From: Candidula unifasciata
Taxonomy: Eukaryota; Mollusca; Gastropoda; Stylommatophora; Geomitridae
Direction of reading: 5' to 3'
DNA length: 64,000 nt
Assembly (NCBI GenBank): GCA_905116865.2
Contig: CAJHNH020004979.1
Span: 121,139 to 185,138, forward strand
The notes under the pieces are model-generated. The model was not told the DNA's origin. It ran no database searches and was given only the letters and a program-made list of their open reading frames with translations. Position numbers and translations under genes: made by a program. Each line of letters opens with the position of its first letter. Within the stretch, counting starts at the first letter, position 1. Positions 63,775-64,000 of the stretch are shown here, piece after piece.

Positions 63775-64000
63775 CTGCGTGTGCACTTAAGGGTTACATT
63801 CTGATCAGATGAATTCATGTGTACAGTTAGGGGTTACACTCTGATAAGATGCATTCCTGTGTGCAGTCAGGGGTTATATTCTGATAACTTTCTTTGTGCA
63901 GTTAATTGTTACCTTCTGATAAGATGAATTCTTGTGTGCAGTTAAGAGTTACATTCTGATAGGATACATTTGTGTGTGTGTAGTTTAAGGTTTTCTTCTT
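63775..64000. repeat. ~44-bp minisatellite running off the window end
   Basis: Five or so units around 'gggttacattctgataagatg' (first 20 bases shared) and 'aattcttgtgtgcagtta'. One unit is shortened (63865-63905). The array continues past the window. Confidence 0.88.

Overview
This window looks like repeat-dense intergenic or intronic DNA from an animal, most likely a mollusc and perhaps a gastropod. That reading is an inference. It rests on a tRNA-headed SINE complement, many 5'-truncated non-LTR retrotransposon ends, abundant hAT-type DNA transposons including SPIN-like elements, and very long GAA/CTT, GA/CT, AT and tetranucleotide arrays. No bacterial-style operons, CRISPR arrays, rRNA or canonical tRNA genes were seen. 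I found no host protein gene that I can support. Every recognisable coding trace belongs to a transposable element. One assembly gap of 780 N lies at 50721-51500.

Layout. 0-9 kb holds a LINE 3' end, a 520-bp GAA array, a short LINE-tail retroposon with clear target duplications, a 44-bp minisatellite with higher-order structure, a hAT transposase remnant, and a stack of three RNase H fragments from one non-LTR family (6.8-8.5 kb). 9-19 kb holds further LINE ends, a fifth RNase H fragment with a visible catalytic motif, copies of repeat family G with poly-C tracts, a recent 216-bp tandem duplication and a young SINE. 19-22 kb holds a hAT-like MITE containing a 22-bp minisatellite, a SPIN-like hAT MITE and a three-phase tetranucleotide array. 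23-36 kb is a mosaic of nested SINEs (families A, B, C, D, H), family F repeats, a 34-bp minisatellite and LINE ends. 36-50 kb has AT and CT arrays, a second SPIN-like MITE split by a SINE, a 399-bp near-palindromic MITE, and a degenerate reverse transcriptase (48.7-49.7 kb) split by a CT array. 50-64 kb has the gap with a 43-bp minisatellite on its right edge, an internally deleted hAT transposon inserted in a SINE, a zinc-knuckle LINE C-terminus, a tandem duplication at 62 kb and a terminal minisatellite.

How the parts relate. The SINEs must have been mobilised by LINE enzymes in trans. Families B, C and probably K share a 3' body but carry different tRNA-like heads, which suggests one LINE partner. 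Relative ages can be read from nesting: SINE A inside a SPIN copy, SINE C inside an RNase H LINE end, SINE H and SINE B inside family F, and hAT inside SINE C. SINE A is the youngest family, since four copies have perfect 10-12 bp target duplications. The most notable findings are the SPIN-like elements (a family known for horizontal transfer), the short LINE-tail retroposon with a recurrent 5' boundary, and the palindromic MITE. Family letters A-M are local labels coined here; all comparisons were made by eye.
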